A DNA stretch of 64,000 nucleotides, from assembly GCA_017654935.2 (NCBI GenBank), contig CM065690.1, positions 9,466,906-9,530,905 of the forward strand, read 5' to 3'. Both the position numbers and the translations under genes were made by a program. The DNA is from Phymorhynchus buccinoides. Lineage: Eukaryota; Mollusca; Gastropoda; Neogastropoda; Raphitomidae. Of the stretch, positions 38,001 to 48,409 are shown in pieces. The notes below the pieces were generated by a model that did no database searches, was not told the origin of the DNA, and saw nothing but the letters and a program-made list of their open reading frames with translations. The first letter of the stretch is position 1; each line of letters opens with the position of its first letter.

Positions 38001-41000
38001 TATGAAAATGAACTATGGTTTGTGTGTTACTTGCTACAAGATTATGTTACTTGTGACATAAATTCCTCCGTGACAACAAAAAATTATGAGCCTTCTCTTC
38101 GCTCTTCCGATGTTGAAAAGAGTGGTAAAGCTTATAAGCTCGGTGATTGGTTTTATTGATCTTATTGTTTACCTGGTGATTTCAGGTTGATAAGCTCGGC
38201 GATTGGTTTTATTCATCTTATTGTTTACCTGCTGATTTCAGGTTGATAAGCTCAGCGATTGGTTTTATTGATCTCATTGTTTACCTGGTGATTTCAGGTT
38301 GATAAGCTCGGCGATTGGTTTTATTCATCTTATTGTTTACCTGGTGATTTCAGGTTGATAAGCTCGGTGATTGGTTTTATTCATCTTATTGTTTACCTGG
38401 TGATTTCAGGCTGATCAGCTCGGCGATTGGTTTTATTCATCTTATTGTTTACCTGGTGATTTCAGGCTGATAAGCTCAGCGATTGGTTTTATTCATCTTA
38501 TTGTTTACCTGGTGATTTCAGGTTGATAAGCTCGGCGATTGGTTTTCGGAACAACTACCTGTCGTTGACGGCCTGGAGCAGGTGGTGCCAGGGATTCCTG
38601 GGAGTGTTTGGGGGTCAGGGGTCAGAGGCTGACCCCAACGGGGAGTCGCCGGCTGTGGAGGTCCTTCAGTTCAACGAAGCCAAGGACCGCAATGGACACT
38701 TTGCTTGTGAGTGTCATAGAAAACCTGCTGTAATAGGGCATTTGCCGCATGACGGCGACCCTGAATTTCACTGAGTTGAATTCAGAGAGTTGAATTAGAA
38801 AGTCCCCCCATGGGGATACCCGGGGGTCTTTCATACAAATAGTTCCCCCACCTTCTGGAAGTTCTGTGCTTGTAACTTCCTCTAATCTGTTACTCTCTTT
38901 GACTCTGCCTTTTCCCTTTGCTTACTGTCATCTGCTGTCTTTCTATCTCACTGGTCCATTCTCCTGCCTTTTTTCTATAAATTCTTACAAAGATTTCTTC
39001 AGCCGAAGTCGGACATGCTGGGCCTAACTATTTTTTAGTTAGGCGCATAACGGCAGCATGACGCATCTACGCTCATGTGACAGGAAACTGTCTTGAGTGA
39101 TCGATGAAGAAAAAGAAGAAGAATTAGAAAGGTCAGCGTAACTCAGGCAGAACGAGTGCAGGCAAATTAGCAGTCTAGTATAGAGAACGAACACTCGTGG
39201 ACAAATGCCACTGTTTCCTCTTCTGCTGTTTGTATTTTTTTGAAAGTTTTTGTGAAGTCAAAAATGATTAACTTTCATTTTGTGTCCGAAGAAGAGTTCT
39301 GTTGAAGAATTAGCTCTTTTTTTTCTTTTTTTTTTCAATTTTCCACGAGACAACGTGGATTAAAAGACTAGGTGAGTTATCTAACCTTTTGTAGTGTCAC
39401 AGAACACTTAAATTGCCTGTTAAGTATCCATTCTACTCTTATTTGGATCAGGTTTTTACTTTTTTTTCGCAGCTTGAAATTTCAGCTACCATTTTTTAAA
39501 TTTTTTTAATTCCCTTCAATTTTGTCTGAACTAATTTCCACTGTATCTCAGTGTTGTTTTTCATATACAGTGGAACCTCCCTTATAAGACCTTCAAAAAT
39601 CATCCGAAATGAGGTCTTATAAGGGAAGATGATTTTAATACTTACAAAGAAGGGCAATGTGTCAGAGAAGTAGGTCTTATGTGGGAGGGAGTCTTATAAT
39701 GGGAGGTCTTATAAGGGAGGTTCCACTGTATTGTGGATTTTGTTTGGTGTTTTTCCCTGCAGCCTCCGCAGAGCCTCGACTGTACAGACCAGCGGGAATG
39801 AAGTTCCGCATCGGGCAGGTGATCTACAACAAGGAATTTAACTACCGGGGCGTCATCATCGGATGGGACCCTAGACCCAGGGTATGCAGAGAATAAGACA
39901 GGATACATTATTTGGATCACATTTAAGTGATGAAAAAATAAGCTGATGCCTAACTTATCCAACTTAGCTGTTATTTTCTGGGGGTTTTGTTTGTTTGAGA
40001 AAGCGAAAAAGGGTGTGTGGATGTTTGTTTTTATTATTATTGAAAATCAGTAAGGCTACCAGATTTGATTTTTTTTTTTTTTTTCAATCTTTTTTGTTGT
40101 TGGTTGAATTGAAATTGAAAAGAAATTCATTTGATAAAAACATTTTAAAAAATGTGTGCTGTGTTTGTTAAAGTCCAACATAGCTATTTGGTTTTTATGA
40201 ATAACAACAAAAGCAACAACAATGACAACACACACACAGACCCATGCACGCACGCACACACACACAGACACATGCACGCACGCACACACACGCACGCACT
40301 TGCACACTCACACTCATTCCTCCGCTAACACAAAAAGACACACACATGTGCGGACGAAGTGTGCGGACGCACACAAAAATGAAATGAAAATTCTGCACTC
40401 ACACTCACACACACACGCTTACGCACACACACACACCACACAACACACACGCACACGCACACGGATACACATGATTCAATAAATAGATACTCGTTTTCAT
40501 GGATTTTTTTCTTAAAGGTATGCTTGTTATAACTTAGCTTGATAGAAGTTGTGTATACTGGGGGGAAAATGGTTGTCTTAAGATAATTTTGTCATAAAGT
40601 TTACTGAATAATATGAAAAGAAGAAAATTGATTGCAATATTGTTGGTTTTATTTTCTGGTTATGTTGATTGCAATATTGTTAATTTTATCTGCTGTTTAT
40701 GTTGATTGTAATATTGTTATTTTTTTATTTGCTTGTTAAAACTATCGAGTATGTGATTCAAATTAGTCTTGAAATTAGTCTGTTTCTGTTGAAAATAAAT
40801 CATGTTTGATCATTATGAGCATTTTTTGTTGTTGTTTGTTTTAACTTAGGCCCCAGAGGACTGGTTGGAAGATTACATTCGGCCAGGTTTTGAGGTAATT
40901 CTTTTTTCTTTCTATTTTTAACCCCTTCAGGATTTCACTGCCTTAGGTAAACTCCATTACCGGCCTGGGGCTGCCTAGAAAAAATTTTAACAAATAAGAA

Positions 41001-42966
41001 GCGCAACAACACTCACACTGTCAATGATTCAGTTTTGACAACATTACTGGTTGATCTGAGTTTATTTTTCGCTTTGAGATCGTGGTGACTTGCATTGAAA
41101 TCAGAATCATTAGTCTCCTTTAATACTATTGCTGTCTCAGGACCGACCTCCTGGAACAAACTTCCGCTCTCCCTCCGTCAGCGACCGACTCTCTGCTTTC
41201 AAAGCTAACCTCAAAACCCACCTGTTCCCCCGTCATTAAAGCTCCTCTCTCTTTATCTTCTCTCTCTTGCCATTAGGTCTGTTTCTGCTATATTCCATTT
41301 ATGTTATCCGTGTGTGTTCACATTGTATTGCGTTTGTGTTTGAATGCGCTTTGAATGCTAACGTGTGTGTGCGCTTTGATTTGATTTCTATCGAGATTCA
41401 GCGCCGTATAAATACTGTATGTTGTTGTTGTTATCACTGTTAAAGAAAACGCATTGGAGTATTTTCTGAGGCTTGTCTAGGGCCGATTTTCTTTTTACAT
41501 TTTTAACATTAAAAAATTAAGATATAAGTACAGACAAACCTCTATTTTAAGACTTCCAAAATGTCCGGAAAAATCGGTCGTAAATTGGAGGGGTCGTATG
41601 ACGGAGGTTTTCACTGGCAGCCGTAGAAAGAAAAAGTTCAGCACAGTTCATACTCTCTTCTTCATGCACACATACAATGACATATTAAAACTGGATTTGG
41701 GTCTTTCCAACTCCATAGGATTGTGCAATCGATGTATTACAGTTTCACTTCGCCGACTTCTGTTAATCACCTCCACTCTCGTCCAAAGTCAGTGGTTTTC
41801 TTTTTCAAATCAGTGGTTTTCGTGCTTTTCCTATGCTTTCCGCCATCTTTTCTACAACAAGGGAAGCGACTCCGCTTTCAGGCCCTTGACCGTGGTTGTT
41901 TCCCTTTGCTCGAAGTCTATGCAGACGACAACAACGGTCGTAAAAACCAACAAAATGGCGGTCGTAAGTCGCGTTTTAGAGGAAGTCGTTTAAGAGAGGT
42001 CGTTTACATAGTAAAATGCATCCGTGCCAACAAATCCGGTCTCAAATGAGAGGTGGTCGCTTAACAGAGGGTCGTAAAATAGGGGTTTGTCTGTACCAAA
42101 CATAAGTAAGACGAAAGCTGGAACAGTGATGAAGAGATGTAACTAAAAAAACGTGGTTTGGATTGAAAAAAACATAGATTTAGACAGGTTTTAGACTAAA
42201 GCAAATCGCTGTTCTGAGAATACTTGTAAGTAGGCCCTGACTGGTGTTCTCCTGTTCCGAGTACGCTCATAATTCATCCGGAATGAGTTAAGATCAGAGT
42301 TCTGTTTCGTCCTATGTAGGCCACATAGTGAGAAGGGACACAGAGCGTGGTCTTCCCACTCCTGTAGTGGTCTATAGGAGAACAAAGGGAATGAACAATT
42401 AACTCATTCACATCGTAACGATTTTGAATTATTCAAAAACTCACAAATCACTCCAGCCATACACACAAACAAAACAGACATAGACAAAAGGAGAAATGAA
42501 AGAAGATTATGGATTTTTACTTCAGGTTTAGACATAGGGAAGTGGTACATCAGACTTTTTTACATATAGATTTTATATAGAAAAACTCTACACCGATTGG
42601 TTTTCCCCACAACAAACCACTACAAAAGCAAAGTCAGAGGCAAAATTGTGGTCTAAAGGAGTGAAGCGAGTTTAGAAGTGACCAAAGTAGGGTGTGCACA
42701 GATTTACTTCCCTTGAAGCAAATGCATCAAACTGACAGCTGTTTATTAATTCTGGACATATATGGCCGGAATGACTTAATTTGATGTACATTCGATATTT
42801 GTCGTGCCTACCATGTTTTTAAGACGATGAAGTGATACTTTCTTCCCAGAAAGAGACCTCTGTGCCTAGTAAGAAAATATAATAACAAAATCTGGGTTTT
42901 TTGTTGCCTTATAGTCCAAAACATATAGTAATTTCTGTCTCTCTGTCTCTCTCTCTGTCTCTCTCT

Positions 42967-43057
<91 letters not shown>

Positions 43058-45673
43058 CCTCCGTACCTAAGTGTGTAAATTGCGCTTTTCTTGGGTATAT
43101 CTTAGGATTTCGTTTTCGCGCAAATGACAGGTGTTGGCAGAACATTGGAGGCGCTGTTTTATCCATTAGTCATGTCTGAACACTGCCTTGCCATTAACTC
43201 TTATCAGCATGGCGTGCAAGTGCATAACTTTTGAACACTTTTATCAAATTTCAGCTACCATCTGAAATGGTCTCCTATCAGCACATTTTTAATGCTGTGC
43301 GTGGTATTTTTGCATTGAATAAGCGTTCGGATGTTGGGCTACAGTATCATTTCACCACAGAGTTTATAAATGACAGTTTTAGTCTGAATTTGTTTTGCAT
43401 TTCATTTGTTTATTTTGCCGTAAACGGTAGAGTTTATAGTTTTCACCAGTTCGGAACAGTATTTGGTATTTGGTACTTTCCAGTCACAGAGGCATCCTTG
43501 TGAAATTCGGGTTGCTCTCATTTGGAGAGAATGTCGCAGCCAGAGGCGCGCCACCCACTTTTTTTGTTGTTGCATGCATTATTTTGTGTGACAGATGAGG
43601 AAGGAAAGAGTAACTTTTGACCAAATGACAACTTTTCCATTGCCACTGGGTTTAACGAGTGCTAAGTGCACGGGCACATGGAACCTCAGTTTATCGTCTC
43701 ATCCGAAAGACTATAAGGCCTAGTGCGGAGTGAGAGGAAAAATCTCCTGTACCCAGTTTATCCTGAACGTGTTACCTCTGTGCCACTCTACACCTTTAGA
43801 CAGACAATGGAGACCTACTTATATTCACCCATCCCACTTTCTCTCTCTACTAAGTGGAAAGGCAGCTCTTACAAGAGCTAGACAGTACTAGAAGATACTT
43901 ATAGAAGACTATAACAATGATCTGGAGTCTTTAGAGTCCTTGATCGTGTTGAGCTATTGATCGTGTTGAGCTATTGATCGTGTTGAGCTATTGATTGATC
44001 GTGTTGAGCTATTGATCGTGTTGAGCTATTGATTGATCGTGTTGAGCTATTGATCGTGTTGAGCTATTGATCGTGTTGAGCTATTGATCGTGTTGAGCTA
44101 TTGATCATGTTGAGCTATTGATCGTGTTGAGCTATTGATCGTGTTGAGCTATTGATCGTGTTGAGCTATTCTTTCAGCACTCTTTCCTTCACTCTTCTAG
44201 CGCCATGTTTTTTTAACGTTCTTGGATGTCCGTTGAATCTCAACTGACGGTGTTTGTACGTGTGTGTGTGTGCTTTTTTAACTTTAAGACAAAGACAGAA
44301 ATATTACAGTGTTAATACTGTGTGTGTGTGTGTGTTCAGTATTTGCTGCAAGAGCCGGCGTACGCTGTTCTGGTGGATGTGCGGGATCGAATGACCCCGC
44401 AGATGGATTACGTCAGTGAAGAGCACATAGAGCTCATCGACAGGACACGGGTGAGTGACAAGCTTCTTCTTCTTCTTTTAATTATCTTCTGCTTCATTGG
44501 TTTACTCCCAGTTCTAAAAGAACGGGACCACTTTAGAATGGGAACGATGTCTGTGCGTTGCCTGTCTGTGTGTGTGTGTGTCCGTATGTGACCAAAATGT
44601 GTTCCAGTCCATTGCGCCTAAATTAATGAACCGATCTTAATGAGACTTGGTACAATGATTCTTTACACCTTGCAGATGCTTCGCACAATGTCAGATTCAC
44701 AGAACGATGAGCGCTATCAATGCAATCGTAGCCCAAACATTTTGAATATTTAAAAAATTCTGATTATTTAAAAATTATGGATTTAAACTAAAGTATGCTT
44801 AGTGTACAGGTGTCTGCACCTAACAAATTTTCTTGTAAAATGCAGGAATTTTTTAACACATAAAAGAACGCAATGACCCGATCAAAAATTAATTCCCTTG
44901 ACAAGAGAGATAATGCACTCTCATGACCTGGTAATTTCTGTCTTTCTGTCAATCTAAGAAATGTATCGTTATTCATGTGTGTAGTGAGGTATGTACAGGT
45001 GTATTTTTGTGTGGTGGTGTTGCTGGTACTGGGACTACGTTTACATGGCATTGCCATCTTGTTCTTCTTGTGCCTCAGTATGCAAAATATTTTAGACGTA
45101 GTGATAGTCTCTTTGATATGTTTTATTGCACTTAGTTATCATTTTTGCATTAAAATGCAAAAGAAAAAACCACAACGGCATCATTTTATTCATATGAAAA
45201 GCACCTGCTTCCCTTCTTGCCAAAGTGGAAGATAGTTTCTACGCCGTAGCCCCTCTAGCACCAAGGGCGAATACATTTGCCCAACACATCTCTGCATTCT
45301 CACCAAAGACAAAGACATTCACTGCCAAGTACCCTGCCATGTGTTTGTCCGGTTTCAGAGGTTATGTAACTGCTCCTTCCGTTGAAGCAAGGCATGCGCA
45401 CTCGAAAACAATAGTCAATCGCATCTTGTCGGTCGATATGCAACGGACAACCAAGAACATAAAAAATACATAATAATAATAATGAATGTTTAGGGCGCTT
45501 AATCTTAGCAAGAGCCCTAAGCGCTTACAATCATAATATAAAAAGAATACTAAAAGAATGAAACAGTAGATCACACATGCACACACACACATGCGTGCAC
45601 GCACATACACACACACACACACACACACATACAGAGGCAGAACACACACACACACACACACACATGCGTGCGT

Positions 45674-45714
<41 letters not shown>

Positions 45715-48409
45715 GAGGCAGAACACACACACACATGCTAACAACCATTATATAAAAAGAATACAGGAAGAATGAAACAATTGATAACACACATACACAC
45801 GCACGCACACTCACACAAAACGCTTCTTCTTCTTCTTCTGCATTCCCAGGCCATATGGCCATAATGGCTAAGGTACTCATGTGTCTGTTTTTTAAGTTTT
45901 CACTGGTCTCCCCGCTGCGTACAGCCAACATACTCCAATTTCAAAGGAGCTCAAAGGAGAAAAATTATTTGGAAGATTTTTTTTTTAAAGGCAGGAGAGT
46001 CGGCAAATATGTCAGAAAGATGGTAGATGATAGAAAGCAAATGCAAAAGGCAGAGTCAAAGAGAGTGGCAGATTAGAGGAAGTTACAAGCACAGAACTTC
46101 CAGAAGGTGGGAAAACTATTTTTACGAAAGACCCCCCCCCCCGGTATCCCCACGGGGAGAGACTCCAGAAGGGGGTGGGGTCATCCAGCTCCCCATATGA
46201 AGGCATGAGGCATCCACCCACTGCCCCGACAAAACGACTCGGGTAGAAAGAGAAAGATGATGTTTTGAAGAGAGTTGTGTGATGGCGCCACACGGTGCTG
46301 GCAGAGTGAAAGAGGCACAGAAGTCGGTGGAACTGTGATGTGTATCTGTGCAGATAATGCACCCCAATCTGGACCCCTACTTTGAGTACTGTGATGTGTA
46401 TCTGTGCAGATAATGCACCCCAATCTGGACCCCTACTTTGAGTACTGTGATGTGTATCTGTGCAGATAATGCACCCCAATCTGGACCCCTACTTTGAGTA
46501 CTGTGATGTGTATCTGTGCAGATAATGCACCCCAATCTGGACCACTACTTTGAGTACTGTGATGTGTATCTGTGCAGATAATGCACCCCAATCTGGACCA
46601 CTACTTTGAGTACTGTGATGTGTATCTGTGCAGATAATGCACCCCAATCTGGACCCCTACTTTGAGTACTGTGATGTGTATCTGTGCAGATAATGCACCC
46701 CAATCTGGACCACTACTTTGAGTACTGTGATGTGTATCTCTGCAGATAATGCACCCCAATCTGGACCACTACTTTGAGTACTGTGATGTGTATCTGTGCA
46801 GATAATGCACCCCAATCTGGACCCCTACTTTGAGTACTGTGATGTGTATCTGTGCAGATAATGCACCCCAATCTGGACCACTACTTTGAGTACTGTGATG
46901 TGTATCTGTGCAGATAATGCACCCCAATCTGGACCCCTACTTTGAGTACTGTGATGTGTATCTGTGCAGATAATGCACCCCAATCTGGACCCCTACTTTG
47001 AGTACTGTGATGTGTATCTGTGCAGATAATGCACCCCAATCTGGACCACTACTTTGAGTACTGTGATGTGTATCTGTGCAGATAATGCACCCCAATCTGG
47101 ACCACTACTTTGAGTACTGTGATGTGTATCTGTGCAGATAATGCACCCCAATCTGGACCACTACTTTGAGTACTGTGATGTGTATCTGTGCAGATAATGC
47201 ACCCCAATCTGGACCCCTACTTTGAGTACTGTGATGTGTATCTGTGCAGATAATGCACCCCAATCTGGACCCCTACTTTGAGTACTGTGATGTGTATCTG
47301 TGCAGATAATGCACCCCAATCTGGACCCCTACTTTGAGTACTGTGATGTGTATCTCTGCAGATAATGCACCCCAATCTGGACCCCTACTTTGAGTACTGT
47401 GATGTGTATCTCTGCAGATAATGCACCCCAATCTGGACCCCTACTTTGAGTACTGTGATGTGTATCTCTGCAGATAATGCACCCCAATCTGGACCCCTAC
47501 TTTGAGTACTGTGATGTGTATCTCTGCAGATAATGCACCCCAATCTGGACCACTACTTTGAGTACTGTGATGTGTATCTCTGCAGATAATGCACCCCAAT
47601 CTGGAGCACTACTTTGAGTACTGTGATGTGTATCTCTGCAGATAATGCACCCCAATCTGGACCACTACTTTGAGTACTGTGATGTGTATCTGTGCAGATA
47701 ATGCACCCCAATCTGGACCCCTACTTTGAGTACTGTGATGTGTATCTCTGCAGATAATGCACCCCAATCTGGACCCCTACTTTGAGTACTGTGATGTGTA
47801 TCTCTGCAGATAATGCACCCCAATCTGGACCCCTACTTTGAGTACTGTGATGTGTATCTCTGCAGATAATGCACCCCAATCTGGACCCCTACTTTGAGTA
47901 CTGTGATGTGTATCTCTGCAGATAATGCACCCCAATCTGGACCACTACTTTGAGTACTGTGATGTGTATCTGTGCAGATAATGCACCCCAATCTGGAGCA
48001 CTACTTTGAGTACTGTGATGTGTATCTGTGCAGATAATGCACCCCAATCTGGACCACTACTTTGAGTACTGTGATGTGTATCTCTGCAGATAATGCACCC
48101 CAATCTGGACCACTACTTTGAGTACTGTGATGTGTATCTCTGCAGATAATGCACCCCAATCTGGACCACTACTTTGAGTACTGTGATGTGTATCTCTGCA
48201 GATAATGCACCCCAATCTGGACCACTACTTTGAGTACTGTGATGTGTATCTCTGCAGATAATGCACCCCAATCTGGACCACTACTTTGAGTACTGTGATG
48301 TGTATCTCTGCAGATAATGCACCCCAATCTGGACCACTACTTTGAGTACTACGAGGGCGCTCACTACCTTCCTCGGCCCTGGCTGCAGTGGATCTACCCC
48401 GATGACTGA
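31899..48409 (+). CDS. Membrane-anchored YccV-like domain protein, 7 exons
   Basis: Seven phase-matched exons give about 289 residues. Residues about 69-87 ([19 protein letters not shown]) form one hydrophobic segment, probably a signal anchor. Residues about 178-289 are a YccV-like (hemimethylated-DNA-binding/HspQ-like) domain: [20 protein letters not shown], then [28 protein letters not shown], and a terminal HP-x(3)[15 protein letters not shown] block. The same domain ends vertebrate FBXO21; bacterial HspQ and plant ClpF are protease adaptors with it. No F-box is visible here. A stand-alone membrane-tethered form has no function I can assign; an adaptor role is a guess. The gene is divergent to RBM28. 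Introns before exons 3 and 7 end in arrays that copy their own splice acceptors. Confidence 0.88.
32213..33616 (-). mobile_element. 5'-truncated LINE, copy B (Jockey/CR1-like), decayed
   Basis: Minus-strand frames give the RT motif [24 protein letters not shown] and RLFADI (the catalytic second Asp of FADD is lost), then [28 protein letters not shown] and [20 protein letters not shown]. Frameshifts and stops break it. The 3' end (32213-32560) is GC-rich and purine-biased and duplicates 33690-34030. Confidence 0.87.
33690..35035 (-). mobile_element. Internally deleted LINE, copy A, with a TIR element inside
   Basis: The RT start ([52 protein letters not shown]) is at 35031-34790. After the inserted TIR element (34134-34785) about 110 bp remains, then the sequence jumps to the same 3' end as copy B (TCTGCATAAGC). 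The RT core is deleted. Confidence 0.85.
34134..34785. mobile_element. 652-bp TIR element, CAGGGCTCCCCATT ends, copy 2, nested in a LINE
   Basis: CAGGGCTCCCCATTCTGTGCG at the left and CAAAATGGGGAGCCCTG at the right, with TGCTGA on both sides. It is the inverted relative of 12159-12638 with extra internal DNA (a CT-rich segment at 34301-34350). Confidence 0.85.
35036..36019. other. Intron 1 of the YccV gene, no gene recognised
   Basis: Contains the piggyBac MITE fragment at 35655-35702 (GACATTGGCGGTGAAAGGG-TTAA) and no other supported feature. Confidence 0.5.
36020..36200 (-). mobile_element. LINE RT C-terminal fragment, RTE/endonuclease-RT-like
   Basis: Minus strand reads [20 protein letters not shown] then [16 protein letters not shown], the well-known LYG-E-WTL...L-AFE-KC-RR-L-ISY block of non-LTR polyproteins. 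Confidence 0.85.
36838..37009 (+). CDS. YccV-domain gene exon 2 (hydrophobic segment)
   Basis: Reads [20 protein letters not shown], then [20 protein letters not shown] and [17 protein letters not shown]. Acceptor TTTTACAG, donor AG|GTACTG. If exon 1 is wrong, translation could begin at the internal ATG at 36879. Confidence 0.85.
37010..38126. other. YccV gene intron 2, first part
   Basis: AT-rich. The phrase GTTACTTGTGACACGTGACA recurs loosely near 37292, 37840 and 38045, suggesting old local duplication. No gene. Confidence 0.5.
38127..38546. repeat. 56-bp minisatellite copying the exon 3 acceptor of the YccV gene
   Basis: Starts at 38130, 38186, 38242, 38298, 38354, 38410, 38466 and 38522, exactly 56 apart. 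Each unit has CTGGTGATTTCAG then GTTGATAAGCTCGGCGATTG-GTTTT. The eighth is the genuine exon 3; the first lacks an upstream acceptor. Confidence 0.97.
38522..38706 (+). CDS. YccV-domain gene exon 3, preceded by decoy-acceptor array
   Basis: Reads [30 protein letters not shown] and onward to [12 protein letters not shown]. Acceptor GATTTCAG, donor GTGAGT. The first 25 nt and the acceptor are also the repeat unit of the 56-bp array upstream. The genuine copy departs from the array at TTTT|CGG. Confidence 0.88.
38801..39124 (+). mobile_element. SINE-like element with (GAA)n tail, copy 2
   Basis: Complete copy from the CCCCATGGGGATACCCGGGG head to the GAAGAAAAAGAAGAAGAA tail, 95 bp after exon 3. 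Same family as 1343-1652 and 45823-46160. Confidence 0.85.
39566..39732. mobile_element. Mariner-type MITE, intact
   Basis: TACAGTGGAACCTCCCTTATAAG and its inverse CTTATAAGGGAGGTTCCACTGTA flank 167 bp, with TA at the ends as expected for Tc1/mariner insertion. Ends 30 bp before exon 4. Confidence 0.9.
39763..39881 (+). CDS. YccV-domain gene exon 4 (start of YccV domain)
   Basis: Reads [20 protein letters not shown] then [19 protein letters not shown]. Acceptor TTTCCCTGCAG, donor AGG|GTATGC. A mariner-type MITE ends only about 30 bp before the acceptor. Confidence 0.92.
39882..40849. other. YccV gene intron 4
   Basis: T-rich, with CA/GCAC microsatellite-like sequence at 40229-40465. Nothing else seen. 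Confidence 0.55.
40850..40894 (+). CDS. YccV-domain gene exon 5, 45-nt microexon
   Basis: 15 codons, [15 protein letters not shown], phase 0 on both sides. Acceptor TTAACTTAG, donor GTAATT. It fits between the GWDP and YAVLVD parts of the domain. Confidence 0.88.
41120..41435 (+). mobile_element. LINE C-terminal and 3' UTR remnant
   Basis: [24 protein letters not shown] reading ([20 protein letters not shown] in broken frames) then [10 protein letters not shown] and a 3' end GCGCCGTATAAATACTGTAT-GTTGTTGTTGTT. The AFK-LKT-LF ending is common to CR1/L2-type LINEs. Confidence 0.72.
41529..42095. mobile_element. 567-bp TIR element, mariner-like ends
   Basis: TACAGACAAACCTCTATTTTA opens and TAAAATAGGGGTTTGTCTGTA closes it. 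GGTCGT repeats lie inside both arms. No transposase ORF. Confidence 0.85.
42120..42410 (-). mobile_element. Interspersed repeat, partner of 14638-14790
   Basis: See 14638-14790; reverse orientation, somewhat longer here. Confidence 0.65.
42411..42790 (-). mobile_element. Interspersed repeat, partner of 6601-6985
   Basis: Reverse-oriented copy; TAGGGAAGTGGTACATCAGA and GTTTAGAAGTGACCAAAG are shared. Confidence 0.78.
42815..42932 (+). mobile_element. GGACTATAAGGCG MITE, copy 3
   Basis: Carries GTGATACTTTCTTCCCAGAA, AGAGACCTCTGTGCC and CCTTATAGTCCAAAACATAT. Its right end is nearly the unit of the satellite at 18590-22338. Confidence 0.75.
42935..43055. repeat. (CT)n microsatellite
   Basis: About 115 bp of CT with a few GT interruptions. 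Confidence 0.98.
43502..43795 (-). mobile_element. tRNA-derived SINE, family II, copy 2
   Basis: Reverse-oriented partner of 5388-5722 with the same body and a degraded tRNA-like head at its right end. Confidence 0.8.
43941..44170. repeat. 17-bp minisatellite
   Basis: Unit GATCGTGTTGAGCTATT, about 13 copies, some with an extra GATT, in the intron before exon 6. Confidence 0.96.
44340..44450 (+). CDS. YccV-domain gene exon 6
   Basis: 37 codons, [20 protein letters not shown] then [17 protein letters not shown]. Acceptor GTGTTCAG after a GT repeat, donor CGG|GTGAGT. The YxVLVD and Y-V-x-E-E-x-I motifs are typical of YccV domains. Confidence 0.92.
44451..45240. other. YccV gene intron 6, first part
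   Basis: No gene recognised. ATGAACCGATCTTAATGAGA-CTTGGTACAATG (44625-44655) has the look of a diverged interspersed repeat. Confidence 0.45.
45241..45475 (+). mobile_element. Interspersed repeat, also at 55845-56215
   Basis: Shares GGGCGAATACATTTGCCCA, CACTGCCAAGTACCCTGCCA-TGTGTTTGTC and ATGCAACGGACAACCAAGAAC with 55845-56215, in the same order. Confidence 0.78.
45823..46160 (-). mobile_element. SINE-like element with (GAA)n tail, copy 3
   Basis: Reverse-oriented copy; the tail is at 45823-45840 and the CCGGTATCCCCACGGGG head at about 46140-46160. Confidence 0.82.
46335..48350. repeat. 56-bp minisatellite copying the exon 7 acceptor of the YccV gene
   Basis: 36 units counting the genuine one. 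Exon-like starts run from 46354 to 48314, a distance of exactly 35 x 56. Each unit carries GTGATGTGTATCTSTGCAG then ATAATGCACCCCAATCTGGA and CCACTACTTTGAGTACT. Only single-base variants occur (CCC/CCA, CTG/CTC, GACC/GAGC); there are no length changes. Confidence 0.98.
48314..48409 (+). CDS. YccV-domain gene exon 7 (terminal), preceded by 35 decoy copies
   Basis: Reads [20 protein letters not shown] then [11 protein letters not shown] and TGA. This is the usual C-terminal block of YccV domains. The acceptor is TATCTCTGCAG. The acceptor plus the first 37 nt occur 35 more times upstream with exact 56-bp spacing. The genuine copy departs at GAGTACT|ACGAGG. Confidence 0.92.
   Translation: MMHPNLDHYFEYYEGAHYLPRPWLQWIYPDD

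Noticed and set aside
46335..48350. Possible CRISPR-like array of regular direct repeats
   Set aside because: The whole 56-bp period is conserved, with no variable spacers, in a eukaryotic intron. It is a minisatellite.
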